From positions 124,001-188,000 of the forward strand of contig DWVP01000023.1 of NCBI GenBank assembly GCA_019120175.1: a stretch of DNA of 64,000 nucleotides. The letters are read 5' to 3'. Below the pieces are notes generated by a model. That model did no database searches. It was not told the origin of the DNA and saw only the letters and a list, made by a program, of their open reading frames with translations. Source of the stretch: Candidatus Corynebacterium faecigallinarum (GTDB lineage Bacteria; Actinomycetota; Actinomycetes; Mycobacteriales; Mycobacteriaceae). A program made the position numbers and the translations under genes. Within the stretch, counting starts at the first letter, position 1, and each line of letters starts with the position of its first letter. Below, in pieces: positions 1-7,327 of this stretch.

Positions 1-390
1 GTGCCCGCCGCGGCACCGCTCCGGTGCAGTTCTGACGGTGATTCTTCCGGTGCCAAGGGCCCTGCGGCGGCGAGCGTGTCCGCCGTCCCGTCGTGTGCCG
101 CAACGGGTCGCGCGTGACACGACGGCAATCCGACGCCAGGTCGCTCGCGAAGTCTCCGCCAGCAGATAGACGAACATGAAACTTCCCCGTGACAACTGTG
201 AGGCTTTCGGTATACAGATCAGAAACCTGGCCACCTCGACATCGGCTATCGGTCTTCACCCTGGGGAAATGGACGAGAGATCTCCCGAGATCAGGATGAG
301 AGTTACTCAGATACACTCACTTCAAGGAGAAGATCTTGGAACGGTACAGCCTCACCAGGAGGTCCTTCCCCGTCCTTCTCCGGCTGCTTC
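1..390. other. No convincing gene; lower-GC stretch with one inverted repeat
   Basis: I see no supportable gene here. A 72-codon open frame at 176-394 lacks the strong third-position GC bias of the neighbours and resembles nothing I know. An inverted repeat with 9-bp arms (CCGTCGTGT at 88-96, ACACGACGG at 117-125) could be the terminator of a gene left of the window. Bases 130-350 look less GC-rich than the rest of the window, which suggests non-coding or acquired DNA. Confidence 0.4.
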
Positions 391-936
391 ATGAAGGCCA
401 GGTACTCCGAGGGTGCCTGTGTCGACTGGGAGGGCGGCTCGCACTCGCACAACGAGTCGGACGCCGCGTCCTACGCCGACGGCACCACCGACCCGGACGT
501 CCGCCGCTACGCACACCTCCCCGAATTCCGGTACACCGAAGCGTCGGTGCAGGAGATGATCGCTTGCGTCGTCGAAGACGGACTGAACAGCGGCGATCTT
601 GCTGTTCTCGCCATAGCCGACGCCACCACGGACGCCTTCACCGGCAGCCTGGTGGTCTTCGACGTCACCGATGACTCGGCCGAGGTCGGCTTCTAGATCC
701 ACCCCGACCACCGCGGACGCGGGCTGGCCGGAGCGGCGTAGGGACTCGCGGCCGAGCTGGCCTCCGGCAGTGGACTGACGACGTTGACCGCGCGGACCGT
801 GCCCGACAACGTGGCGTCCCGCCGCATCCTGGAGTCCGCCGGATTCCTCAACCGGGGCACCGTGCGCGGTACCGCGCCATCAGGGCAGGACGTCGACCTG
901 GTCCACGTCGAGCGTCGGCTGGACCCGCCCACGGGA
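391..936 (+). pseudogene. Decayed N-terminal GNAT acetyltransferase domain
   Basis: The frame from 391 runs into a TAG at 694-696. Reading through it gives the classic GNAT acetyl-CoA loop (IHPDHRGRG), a second TAG at 736-738, and then the family-typical TARTVPDNVASRRILESAGF. All of this is in one frame with the intact GNAT domain downstream. The first TAG sits where GNAT proteins usually have Trp or Tyr. Near 440-455 the N-terminal strand looks displaced by one frame: GRLALA in one frame meets HNESDAASYADG in another. I infer an inactivated first domain of a tandem-GNAT protein. Readthrough of both amber codons is possible but less likely. Confidence 0.65.
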
Positions 937-1476
937 CCGGTCGAGCTGCCACTGACCACCGACCGATTGAGCCTGCGTCCTCACCGCGACGGCGACGAGT
1001 CGTGGCTGCAGTCGCTGTATGCGCGTGATGACGTGGCCCGGTACCTGCTCGACGACCCGTGGACGTCCGAGGTTGCACGGGAGAAGCTGGATGCACGGTG
1101 CGGCCAGACCGACCTTGCGGGGCCGTCCGGCACCCTGGCCCTGGTGATCGAACATGACGGGGAACCGGTGGGGGACGTCCTGCTGTGGCTCGACGGTGAC
1201 GGCAATGGTCCGGGCCGGTGCGCCGAGATCGGCTGGGTACTGCACCCCGACCACGGCGGACGGGGATACGCCTCCGAGGCGGTGCGGGCGGTCCTGGAGC
1301 TGGGCGTCGGGCACTACCGGCTGCACCGGATCATCGCCCGGATGGACGCCCGCAACACCGCCTCCGCGCGCCTCGCCGAACGGCTCGGGATGCGGCAGGA
1401 GGCGCACTTCCGGCAGGACTGGTGGAGCAAGGGGGAGTGGACGGACACGCTGGTCTACGCGCTGCTCGAGTCGTAG
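784..1476 (+). CDS. GNAT family N-acetyltransferase (surviving second domain)
   Basis: This frame keeps the last part of a broken first GNAT domain (about residues 1-45) and a complete second one (about 58-228). The second domain has the acyl-CoA-binding loop HPDHGGRGYASEAVRAV and the C-terminal ARMDARNTASARLAERLGM motif of RimJ/RimL-like acetyltransferases, which move acetyl from acetyl-CoA to an amine. The substrate is unknown. The TTG start is only the first start-like codon after the second amber codon. No Shine-Dalgarno sequence is visible, so real initiation may lie further in, before about 930. It ends convergent with the MarR fusion gene. Confidence 0.6.
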   Translation: MTARTVPDNVASRRILESAGFLNRGTVRGTAPSGQDVDLVHVERRLDPPTGPVELPLTTDRLSLRPHRDGDESWLQSLYARDDVARYLLDDPWTSEVAREKLDARCGQTDLAGPSGTLALVIEHDGEPVGDVLLWLDGDGNGPGRCAEIGWVLHPDHGGRGYASEAVRAVLELGVGHYRLHRIIARMDARNTASARLAERLGMRQEAHFRQDWWSKGEWTDTLVYALLES

Positions 1477-1521
1477 GAGGCGTGTTCACTCCCGGCTCCG
1501 GATTTGGGCGATCCGCTCGTG

Positions 1522-2490
1522 CTACCAGGGCGTCCCCAGTGAGGATGACAGTCGCCGCAGGACGTCCGAGAGCACCTCGCGGTCATTGTCGCTGAGCCCT
1601 TCCAGCAGCTCGGCCTCGCGGGTGAAATGCTCCCGGGCCAGCCGGTTGATCAGTTCCTCGCCGGCCGGGGTGAGCCGAACCTGCACGCTACTACGGTCGG
1701 TGAATCCCCGGATCCGGTCGATGAGGCCGGCATCCTCCAGGCGGTGGAGCTGTGAGGGAATGTCACTGGTGCTGACCAGAGCTTCCTCGGCCAGCGCGGC
1801 GGCGGCGACGGGTCCGCCCTGTCCGGAACGCTTCAGCGCAGCGAGCACCTCGAAGTCGGACTGGGTGATGTTGAACTCGGCGCATGTCTGGTCCATGATC
1901 CTGCTGTACTTCAGGTACACCCGGTGCAGTCGACCGAAGACGTCCAGCGGCCTCACGTCGAGCTCTGGCTCCGCCGCGGACCACTGGGTCATCACCCGGT
2001 CGATGTAGTCCTGGTCGTCGGCGCTCATCGGGGTCCTTCCGGAGGTTGCAGTGGCGTTAGCGATGTCAGAGTTTCCTGCGCTTTCTGCGCTTTCTGCGCT
2101 GTCCACGCTGTCCGCGCTGTCCGCGCTGTGTGGGACATCAGCGACGTCAGCGATGGCGTCGATCTCCACGGACGCACCGTAGGGCAGCGAGGAGACCTCG
2201 AGGAACGTGCGCGCGGCGCCGGTTCCGGCGAACTTCTCGGCGAACTGCTGGTTCGCCTCCTCGCGCAGCGACAAGTCGGTGACGAAGTAGGTGAGTTTCA
2301 CGACATCGGCGGTTGTTCCGCCCTCCGTGGACAGCCGCTCTGTCATCCGGTCCAGTGCGGCGTCGAGAGCCTCGCGTCGCCCGGTCACCGGCTGGTAGTC
2401 GGCGTCGACGGAGAGCGCTCCGGAGACGTAGACGGTCGACCCCACCCGCTTGGCTGGACTGTAGGGATGGTCGGGGGTCGTGCCTGGCAT
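1522..2490 (-). CDS. RidA-like / MarR-type regulator fusion
   Basis: The 322-residue frame joins two proteins. Residues 1-118 match the RidA/YjgF/UK114 fold (YSPAKRVGSTVYVSGAL, then FLEVSSLPYGASVEIDAIA), a family of enamine/imine deaminases. Residues about 174-322 are a MarR winged helix (SDFEVLAALKRSG, STSDIPSQLHRLEDAGLI, then the wing). Between them is a low-complexity Ser-Ala-Asp/Glu linker made of 9-bp DNA repeats. The ATG at 2490 has an AGGAGG site. An internal ATG at 2028 has its own GGAAGG site 6 nt upstream, so a free MarR of 168 residues may also be made. I infer a sensor-regulator responding to reactive imines or a similar small ligand. Confidence 0.8.
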   Translation of the reverse strand: MPGTTPDHPYSPAKRVGSTVYVSGALSVDADYQPVTGRREALDAALDRMTERLSTEGGTTADVVKLTYFVTDLSLREEANQQFAEKFAGTGAARTFLEVSSLPYGASVEIDAIADVADVPHSADSADSVDSAESAESAGNSDIANATATSGRTPMSADDQDYIDRVMTQWSAAEPELDVRPLDVFGRLHRVYLKYSRIMDQTCAEFNITQSDFEVLAALKRSGQGGPVAAAALAEEALVSTSDIPSQLHRLEDAGLIDRIRGFTDRSSVQVRLTPAGEELINRLAREHFTREAELLEGLSDNDREVLSDVLRRLSSSLGTPW

Positions 2491-2539
2491 TGTTCCTCCT
2501 CGGTCCTGTGCGATCAGTGTGTTTCACATACGCAACAAT

Positions 2540-2563
2540 GTAACCCACAGTGATGTAGGTCAC
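2540..2563. promoter_or_regulatory. Imperfect inverted repeat, candidate MarR operator
   Basis: Two 10-bp arms (GTAACCCACA and TGTAGGTCAC, 8 of 10 positions pairing) are separated by 4 bp in the divergent region between the RidA-MarR gene and the membrane protein gene at 2665. Size and symmetry suit a MarR dimer, so autoregulation is a reasonable inference. No binding data exist here. Confidence 0.45.
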
Positions 2564-2664
2564 TAAAGTTATGGGGTATCGGGGTAGGGCCTGTAGCTTC
2601 TTCGGCACGCGTATTATGAGCGTGAGAGATGATCAGCACAGGTGAGCCGGCTGGAGGGCGCCGT

Positions 2665-3468
2665 ATGAACCAGGATCAGCGGAGAGTGCCTGCCTCCGAC
2701 CTTGACCGAGCCATGATCAAGTCCCTGCTCGACAAGGCACAGCGCGGGGGCCAGTTGAGTTCGGGGGAGCACGTACGTCGCAGCGATGCCGCTGGTCGGG
2801 CCGCCACCAGGGGACAGTTGCTCCAGCTGATCGAGGACCTGGAGACCGAGACCCCGGCGTTCACCCCGGCGAGCCCCTCCCGGAGAGGCTTCGGGTTTTC
2901 CCTGCCCGACCCCTCACGCGGAGGTCCGGGTTCCACGGGCTCAGGTTCCAGGGGCCCAGGGGCCAGCGAGGTTCCCATGCACGGCCCGGGCTCGGAGGCC
3001 TACGGGTCACCGAAGAATCTGGCACCGACCACCTGGACCGGGGTGCCGTCGATGCGGGAGTGGCGCTCCTATTTCAAGGAAGGGGCGATTGTCCTGGGGT
3101 TTGTGGCGGCTGTTGCTGTCGTCATCGGGGTTGTCGCTGTGATGATGAACGACGGCGGCGGCTCCGGTTCCGGCGGTGACGGCACGGAAATCGGGGCTGA
3201 GATCTACGCCGGTACCGGTGAAAATGCGGAGGTTCCCGTCGGACGCCTGGAGTTGTCGCTGTGGAGCGAGTACCTGGAGGAACGGGGTGGCGGGACTCAC
3301 GACTTCACCTGTGACGCTGACCTTCCTGCCAAGCTCGATGCCTCGGTGGAGTGCACGGTGATCGACCAGGCTGTGGAGTATCCGGCGACGGTTACCGTCA
3401 CCGAGGTCGAGGACGGTGAGGTCACCTATACGGCGATCGTTGAGGACGCTGACGCTGACCCCGCCTGA
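2665..3468 (+). CDS. Membrane protein with DUF1707-like N-terminus and DUF4333-like C-terminus
   Basis: The 267-residue product starts with a short helical domain resembling DUF1707 (ASDLDRAMIKSLLDKAQ ... ATRGQLLQLIEDLE, about 10-58). A Gly/Ser/Pro-rich linker follows, then one transmembrane helix (about 131-151), a Gly-rich spacer, and an extracytoplasmic domain with the DUF4333 pattern (FTCDADLPAKLDASVECTV with a Cys pair). DUF4333 domains are usual in small actinobacterial membrane and lipoproteins; the function is unknown. An ATG at 2629 is in frame, but GGAGGG sits 7 nt before the 2665 ATG, so I chose that one. The stop codon lies in a 10-bp tandem repeat. Confidence 0.7.
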   Translation: MNQDQRRVPASDLDRAMIKSLLDKAQRGGQLSSGEHVRRSDAAGRAATRGQLLQLIEDLETETPAFTPASPSRRGFGFSLPDPSRGGPGSTGSGSRGPGASEVPMHGPGSEAYGSPKNLAPTTWTGVPSMREWRSYFKEGAIVLGFVAAVAVVIGVVAVMMNDGGGSGSGGDGTEIGAEIYAGTGENAEVPVGRLELSLWSEYLEERGGGTHDFTCDADLPAKLDASVECTVIDQAVEYPATVTVTEVEDGEVTYTAIVEDADADPA

Positions 3469-3486
3469 CCCCGCCTGACCCCGCCG
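3457..3486. repeat. 10-bp tandem repeat over a stop codon
   Basis: Three head-to-tail copies of GACCCCGCCT, the last ending in G. The first copy contains the end of the membrane protein gene, and the TGA at 3466-3468 straddles copies one and two. Confidence 0.9.
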
Positions 3487-3516
3487 GACTCTGTCAGGTG
3501 CCGTCGGACGGAGTCG

Positions 3517-4002
3517 CTACTGCAGCGCAGCTTCGATTGCGGTGGTGACGTCCGGGTCGTCCGGAACGGTCTGCGGACGGAACCGGGCACGCACTTCGCC
3601 GTCGGCGCCGACGAGGAACTTCTCGAAGTTCCACTCGATGTCACCGGCGGTGCCGGAGGCGTCGGGCGTCTGCGTCAGCGCCTCGTAGAGCGGGTGTCGG
3701 TTCTCCCCGTTGACCTCGGTCTTCTCCAGCAGGGGGAAGGTGACACCGTAGGTCGTGGAGCAGAACTCGGCGATCTCTTCGGACGATCCGGGTTCCTGGC
3801 CCATGAACTGGTTGCATGGCACACCGATGACGGTCAGCCCGCGCGGGCCGTAGTCCTTCGCGAGCTGTTCCAAAGCGGTGTACTGCGGGGTCAGGCCACA
3901 TTTCGATGCCACGTTGACGATGAGCAACGGGCCGTCGTGATCGGCCAGCGAGTATTCACTGCCGTCGAGGGCCCGGGCCGGGATGTTCTTGATGGAGGTC
4001 AT
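3517..4002 (-). CDS. Glutathione peroxidase family (thiol peroxidase)
   Basis: The 161-residue product is a cysteine-type glutathione peroxidase homologue, which reduces peroxides; bacterial members usually take electrons from thioredoxin (or mycothiol-linked systems in actinobacteria) rather than glutathione. It shows NVASKCGLTPQY with the peroxidatic Cys35, the GVPCNQFMGQEPG motif, and WNFEKFLV with the catalytic Trp/Asn. Length is normal for the family. I chose the ATG at 4002 over an upstream in-frame start because the family begins a few residues before the first strand. It lies downstream of the ltp gene on the same strand, with a hairpin between them. Confidence 0.9.
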   Translation of the reverse strand: MTSIKNIPARALDGSEYSLADHDGPLLIVNVASKCGLTPQYTALEQLAKDYGPRGLTVIGVPCNQFMGQEPGSSEEIAEFCSTTYGVTFPLLEKTEVNGENRHPLYEALTQTPDASGTAGDIEWNFEKFLVGADGEVRARFRPQTVPDDPDVTTAIEAALQ

Positions 4003-4028
4003 GGTCGCCAGGGTAGCGACGGTTCGTG

Positions 4029-4043
4029 GGCCCTTGCAGGGCC
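4029..4043 (-). terminator. Hairpin after the ltp gene
   Basis: GGCCCT and AGGGCC flank a 3-nt loop just past the ltp stop codon. There is no clear U tract, so a weak or mixed termination role is only inferred. Confidence 0.4.
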
Positions 4044-4049
4044 TTGCTG

Positions 4050-4877
4050 TCAACCCAGGTTGGCGATGGCGTAGTCGGCCTCCTCGACCGTGAACTCTTC
4101 GCCGTACTCCGAGGTCAGCTGGTCATGGATCGCGGACGGGGACATACTCATCGTCTCTTGGTAGCTCTGGGCCTTCTTCAGGGCGTTTTCGTTCCAGTTG
4201 GCGTTGACGTTGTCCACGCCGTACTGGGCCTGCTCAGCGGTGAACTGTTCACCGTACTCGGACACCAGCTGGTCGTAGAGGCCGGCCTTCGACATGTGCA
4301 TCGTGTCGTTGTAGCTCTGGGCCTTTTTGAGGGCATTCTCGTTCCAGTCGGCGTTGACGTTGTCCACGGCATACTGGGCAGCTTCCGCGGAGAATCCCTC
4401 GCCGTACTCCGAGGTCAGCTGGTCGTAGAGGCCAGCTTTCGACATGTGCATCGTGCGGTTGTAGCTTTGGGCCTTCGCCAGTGCAGAACGGTACTCGGCC
4501 GGGACACTGTCGTCTGAAGAGTTGTTCGCCGGCTCGGCGTCGGCAGAGTCGTCGGTGTCAGTGATGTCGGGCGTATCCGCCGTGACCGCCTGGTTGCGGG
4601 TGTTCGCAGGGGTCGGGTTGGGCTGGCGGGAATCGTCCTCGTCATCGCTGTCATCACTGCTACGGGCAGGGGTCTCGATGGCACTGGTTGTGGAATCGCT
4701 CGAGCTCGCGGCGGTCTCCTTCTCCTCGCCACTGGTGGCGAGGCCGAAGATTCCGAGGACGACGATGATCGCCAGGATGATGAACCAGGCCTTCTTGTAG
4801 AAGGGCTTCTTCTTGGCGGACCCGGTGATGTCGGGCTGGGTGGGGGGTTCGCCCTGGGGCGGGAGCTGGGTGCTCAT
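4050..4877 (-). CDS. Membrane-anchored protein with three Ltp (PF07553-type) repeats
   Basis: The 275-residue product has a short Pro-rich cytoplasmic start, one transmembrane helix (about 31-50), a 90-residue acidic Ser/Thr/Asp-rich stalk, and three tandem copies of a 50-residue unit. Each unit reads approximately ALKKAQSYNxTMHMSKAGLY, then DQLxSEYGExF, then AxYAVDNVNAxWNEN. This is the Ltp / host cell surface-exposed lipoprotein repeat; in the streptococcal phage TP-J34 Ltp protein it blocks DNA injection by superinfecting phage. The corynebacterial role is unknown. There is no lipobox, so it is held by its signal-anchor helix. I chose the ATG at 4877 because the hydrophilic start and helix follow directly. 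Confidence 0.8.
   Translation of the reverse strand: MSTQLPPQGEPPTQPDITGSAKKKPFYKKAWFIILAIIVVLGIFGLATSGEEKETAASSSDSTTSAIETPARSSDDSDDEDDSRQPNPTPANTRNQAVTADTPDITDTDDSADAEPANNSSDDSVPAEYRSALAKAQSYNRTMHMSKAGLYDQLTSEYGEGFSAEAAQYAVDNVNADWNENALKKAQSYNDTMHMSKAGLYDQLVSEYGEQFTAEQAQYGVDNVNANWNENALKKAQSYQETMSMSPSAIHDQLTSEYGEEFTVEEADYAIANLG
4055..4504 (-). repeat. Three 150-bp coding repeats in the ltp gene
   Basis: Three direct repeats of about 150 bp encode the Ltp units. Copies two and three (counting from the 3' end) are the most alike, which suggests recent duplication and possible copy-number change by recombination. Confidence 0.85.
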
Positions 4878-4999
4878 GATGAACGTCAGAGTCTCTCTCG
4901 TGAAAAGTGAACGACCGCCACACGGATCGTCGTCGGCCGGTAAAGCTGTCCTCTCCTCAAGGACATGACGAATCATCACATTTGCCCCGGACACGAAAG

Positions 5000-5032
5000 T
5001 GTCCCGTTCGAACGGATTGTTCGAACGGGACA
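5000..5032 (-). terminator. Strong hairpin downstream of gntKP
   Basis: Perfect 14-bp arms (TGTCCCGTTCGAAC and its complement) around a 5-nt loop. It lies 3' of gntP on the minus strand and before the ltp gene. A short pyrimidine run (CTTTC) follows on the minus strand. It probably ends the gluconate operon transcript. Confidence 0.6.
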
Positions 5033-5044
5033 GTGGAAGTGCGT

Positions 5045-5094
5045 CGGAGAGGTCACTGGAGAGCCCGAATGGTGACCTCTCCGTCTATGTTGCG
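5045..5094. repeat. Dispersed palindrome family A, copy 1
   Basis: A 12-bp perfect stem (CGGAGAGGTCAC at 5045-5056, complement at 5072-5083) is followed by TCTATGTTGCG. The right half is identical to the right arm of the perfect copy at 50107-50167. The outer left arm has decayed. Confidence 0.8.
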
Positions 5095-5145
5095 GATCGG
5101 AGCCTGTTTGGACCGCCATCCGCCTGATCACCAGGCCGGACCCGG

Positions 5146-6555
5146 TCAAATGATGAGGTTCAGCAGCAGCACCACGCCAAGGGCCACCACCGACAGCACC
5201 GTCTCCATCACCGACCAGGTCTTCAAGGTCTGCGGGACGGTCATCCCGAAGTACTCCTTGACCAGCCAGAAACCGGCGTCGTTGACATGCGAGAAGAACA
5301 CCGAACCCGCACCGATCGCCAGCACCATCAGCGCGACCTCGACCGAGCCCATGTCGGTCACGACCGGGGCCATGATGCCCGCCGCGGTCACCGTCGCCAC
5401 CGTCGCTGAACCGGTCGCCAGGCGGATGAACACCGCCACTAGCCAGCCGGCGACCAACGGTGAGACCGGTGCGTCTTGCACCCACTGGCCGACAACGTCG
5501 GCCACACCGGTGTCCACCAGCGTCTCCTTGAAACCACCACCGGCACCGACGATGAGGATCACTCCGGCGATCGGGCCGAAAGCACTGCCGACCTGGTCAG
5601 AGACCTCCTGGCGGGTGCGTCCGATGCCGAAGCCCAGGAAGTACATCGCCAGCAGGACCGTGGCCAACAGCGCCACGATCGGTTCGCCGAGGAACTCGAA
5701 GGTCGTGAAGACTGCAGAATCCTCCGAGATCTGCAGCGACTCCACCAGCGTGCGCGAGAGCATCATCACCACCGGCAGCAGGACCACGGTCAGACCGCGG
5801 CCCACCGACGGCTTCGGCCCCTCGGTGGAACTCAGCTCGGTGATGTCCTGGCCGGAAATCGTCGTCGGCGCCGGGATCGGCACCCACCTGGCCATGAGCT
5901 TCGCCGACAACGGGCCGGCGATCGCCACGACCGGCACCGAAACCAGCAGGCCCAATGCCAGGGTCAGACCTAGGTTCGCGTTCAGGGCGTCCACCGCGAT
6001 CAGTGGGCCCGGGTGCGGCGGCACCAGCGCATGCAGAGCGGACAGTCCGGCCAGCGCCGGTATGCCCAGCACCATTACCGGCAACTGGGAACGTCGGGCG
6101 GCAAGCATTACCACCGGGATCAGCAGCACGATCCCGACCTCGAAGAACAGGGGGATACCCAGCAGCATCGCCAGTCCCGCGATCACCCAGGGGCGCAGGG
6201 CGGGTGCGGTGCGGTCCAGGAAGGCGTCGACGATACTGTCCGCCGCGCCCGACTTCACCAGGAACTGGCCGATCACCGCACCGAGGGCGATCAGCACACC
6301 GACGCTGCCGATGGTGCCGCCGAAACCGGCGGTGAAGCTCACGAACGAGTCCACCAGCGGGATGCCGGCCACCAGCGCCAGCACGACCGAGCCGATCATC
6401 AGCGCCAGGAACGGGTTCAGCTTCGCCCAGACGATGAGGGCGACGATCAGGGCGATGCCGAGCAGGGCGGCGACGACGAGCTGGCCGTCGCTGGCGGTCG
6501 CGGCATCCTGCGCGAGTACCTGGGTCGCGTCCTGCGCGAGGATCAGGGCGTTCAC
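5146..6555 (-). CDS. gntP: GntP family gluconate:H+ symporter
   Basis: The 469-residue polytopic membrane protein of the GntP family imports gluconate. It shows the family's long hydrophobic helices, the LxPHPGP-type motif (HALVPPHPGPL), and the conserved C-terminal FFSHVNDAGFWLVKEYFGM segment. The start overlaps the gntK stop by 4 bp (ATGA), so the two are translationally coupled and expressed kinase-first. Length is normal. Related substrates such as other sugar acids are possible, but the adjacent gluconokinase argues for gluconate. Confidence 0.92.
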   Translation of the reverse strand: MNALILAQDATQVLAQDAATASDGQLVVAALLGIALIVALIVWAKLNPFLALMIGSVVLALVAGIPLVDSFVSFTAGFGGTIGSVGVLIALGAVIGQFLVKSGAADSIVDAFLDRTAPALRPWVIAGLAMLLGIPLFFEVGIVLLIPVVMLAARRSQLPVMVLGIPALAGLSALHALVPPHPGPLIAVDALNANLGLTLALGLLVSVPVVAIAGPLSAKLMARWVPIPAPTTISGQDITELSSTEGPKPSVGRGLTVVLLPVVMMLSRTLVESLQISEDSAVFTTFEFLGEPIVALLATVLLAMYFLGFGIGRTRQEVSDQVGSAFGPIAGVILIVGAGGGFKETLVDTGVADVVGQWVQDAPVSPLVAGWLVAVFIRLATGSATVATVTAAGIMAPVVTDMGSVEVALMVLAIGAGSVFFSHVNDAGFWLVKEYFGMTVPQTLKTWSVMETVLSVVALGVVLLLNLII

Positions 6556-7130
6556 CGCTCCGCTCCCGCGGCGTCCGCGGCAACGTCGCCGCCGGCAGTG
6601 GCGTCAGTGACATCAGCGACGGCGTCACCGAAGTCGCCGACCAGTTCGAGCACCTCCCGGGCGATCTCCTCCGGCGTGGCGGTGGCGTTCACCGTCCAGC
6701 CGTCCTCGTCGCTGGTCAGCGGCTCGAGGGTGTCGAGCTGGGAGCGCAGCAGTGAGACGGGCATGAAGTGCCCCTTGCGGGCGGCCATCCGTTCGGCCAG
6801 GACTTCCTGCGGTGCGTCGAGCAGGACGAAGTGCTTCTCACCCTCGGCCTCACGCAGCACGTCCCGGTAACTCTTCTTCAATGCCGAGCAGGTCACGATG
6901 GTCGAGTGACCCGCAGTGGCCTGCGCGGTCATCCAGTCGCGCAGTTCGTACAGCCAGGGCCACCGGTCGTCGTCGGTGAGGGGTTCGCCGGACGCCATCT
7001 TCTCCTTGTTGGCGGCCGGGTGGAACTCGTCGGCCTCGGCGTAGGGCACGCCTGTGTGTGCGTCGATGAGTTCTGCGACAGTGGTCTTCCCGCTGGCGCT
7101 GACACCCATGATGATGAGGTGGGTGGGCAT
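6552..7130 (-). CDS. gntK: Gluconokinase
   Basis: This enzyme phosphorylates gluconate to 6-phosphogluconate, feeding the pentose phosphate pathway. It has the P-loop GVSASGKTT (about residues 9-17), the family motif EADEFHPAANKEKMASG with DDDRWPWL, and TCSALKKSYRDVLR. The catalytic core ends near residue 165 and is followed by an Ala/Asp-rich tail of about 25 residues. It is the first gene of the gntK-gntP operon, divergent from the flavin oxidoreductase. Confidence 0.95.
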   Translation of the reverse strand: MPTHLIIMGVSASGKTTVAELIDAHTGVPYAEADEFHPAANKEKMASGEPLTDDDRWPWLYELRDWMTAQATAGHSTIVTCSALKKSYRDVLREAEGEKHFVLLDAPQEVLAERMAARKGHFMPVSLLRSQLDTLEPLTSDEDGWTVNATATPEEIAREVLELVGDFGDAVADVTDATAGGDVAADAAGAER

Positions 7131-7207
7131 GAGGTGCTCGTTTCCTGGGTTGGGAGATGTCGGAGAGGTAAATTTCCTGCTGCCGTGACTCTACCGGGCA
7201 CAATCAG

Positions 7208-7221
7208 AACTGTGAACAGTT
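7208..7221. promoter_or_regulatory. Perfect palindrome between gntK and the flavin oxidoreductase
   Basis: AACTGTGAACAGTT reads as a 6-2-6 perfect inverted repeat within the 197-bp divergent region. Its position suggests an operator controlling one or both genes. It does not match the GntR1/GntR2 sites I know from C. glutamicum, so the regulator is unknown. Confidence 0.4.
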
Positions 7222-7327
7222 GGTTATGTGACCGTTTGTATTTGATCGCATGTGATTCTCCATCAGGGGTGGGCTTCCCCCGCAGGGCACTTGACCCGGG
7301 GCGACGAAGCCGGTTGCGTACAAGGAC

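Noticed and set aside
176..394. 72-codon ORF before the GNAT gene
   Set aside because: No similarity or codon bias, no ribosome site, and it runs into the degraded GNAT start.
7245..7270. GlxR (CRP-type) site TGTGATTCTCCATCA upstream of the flavin oxidoreductase
   Set aside because: The second half-site is off by one base in spacing and lacks the CACA end.
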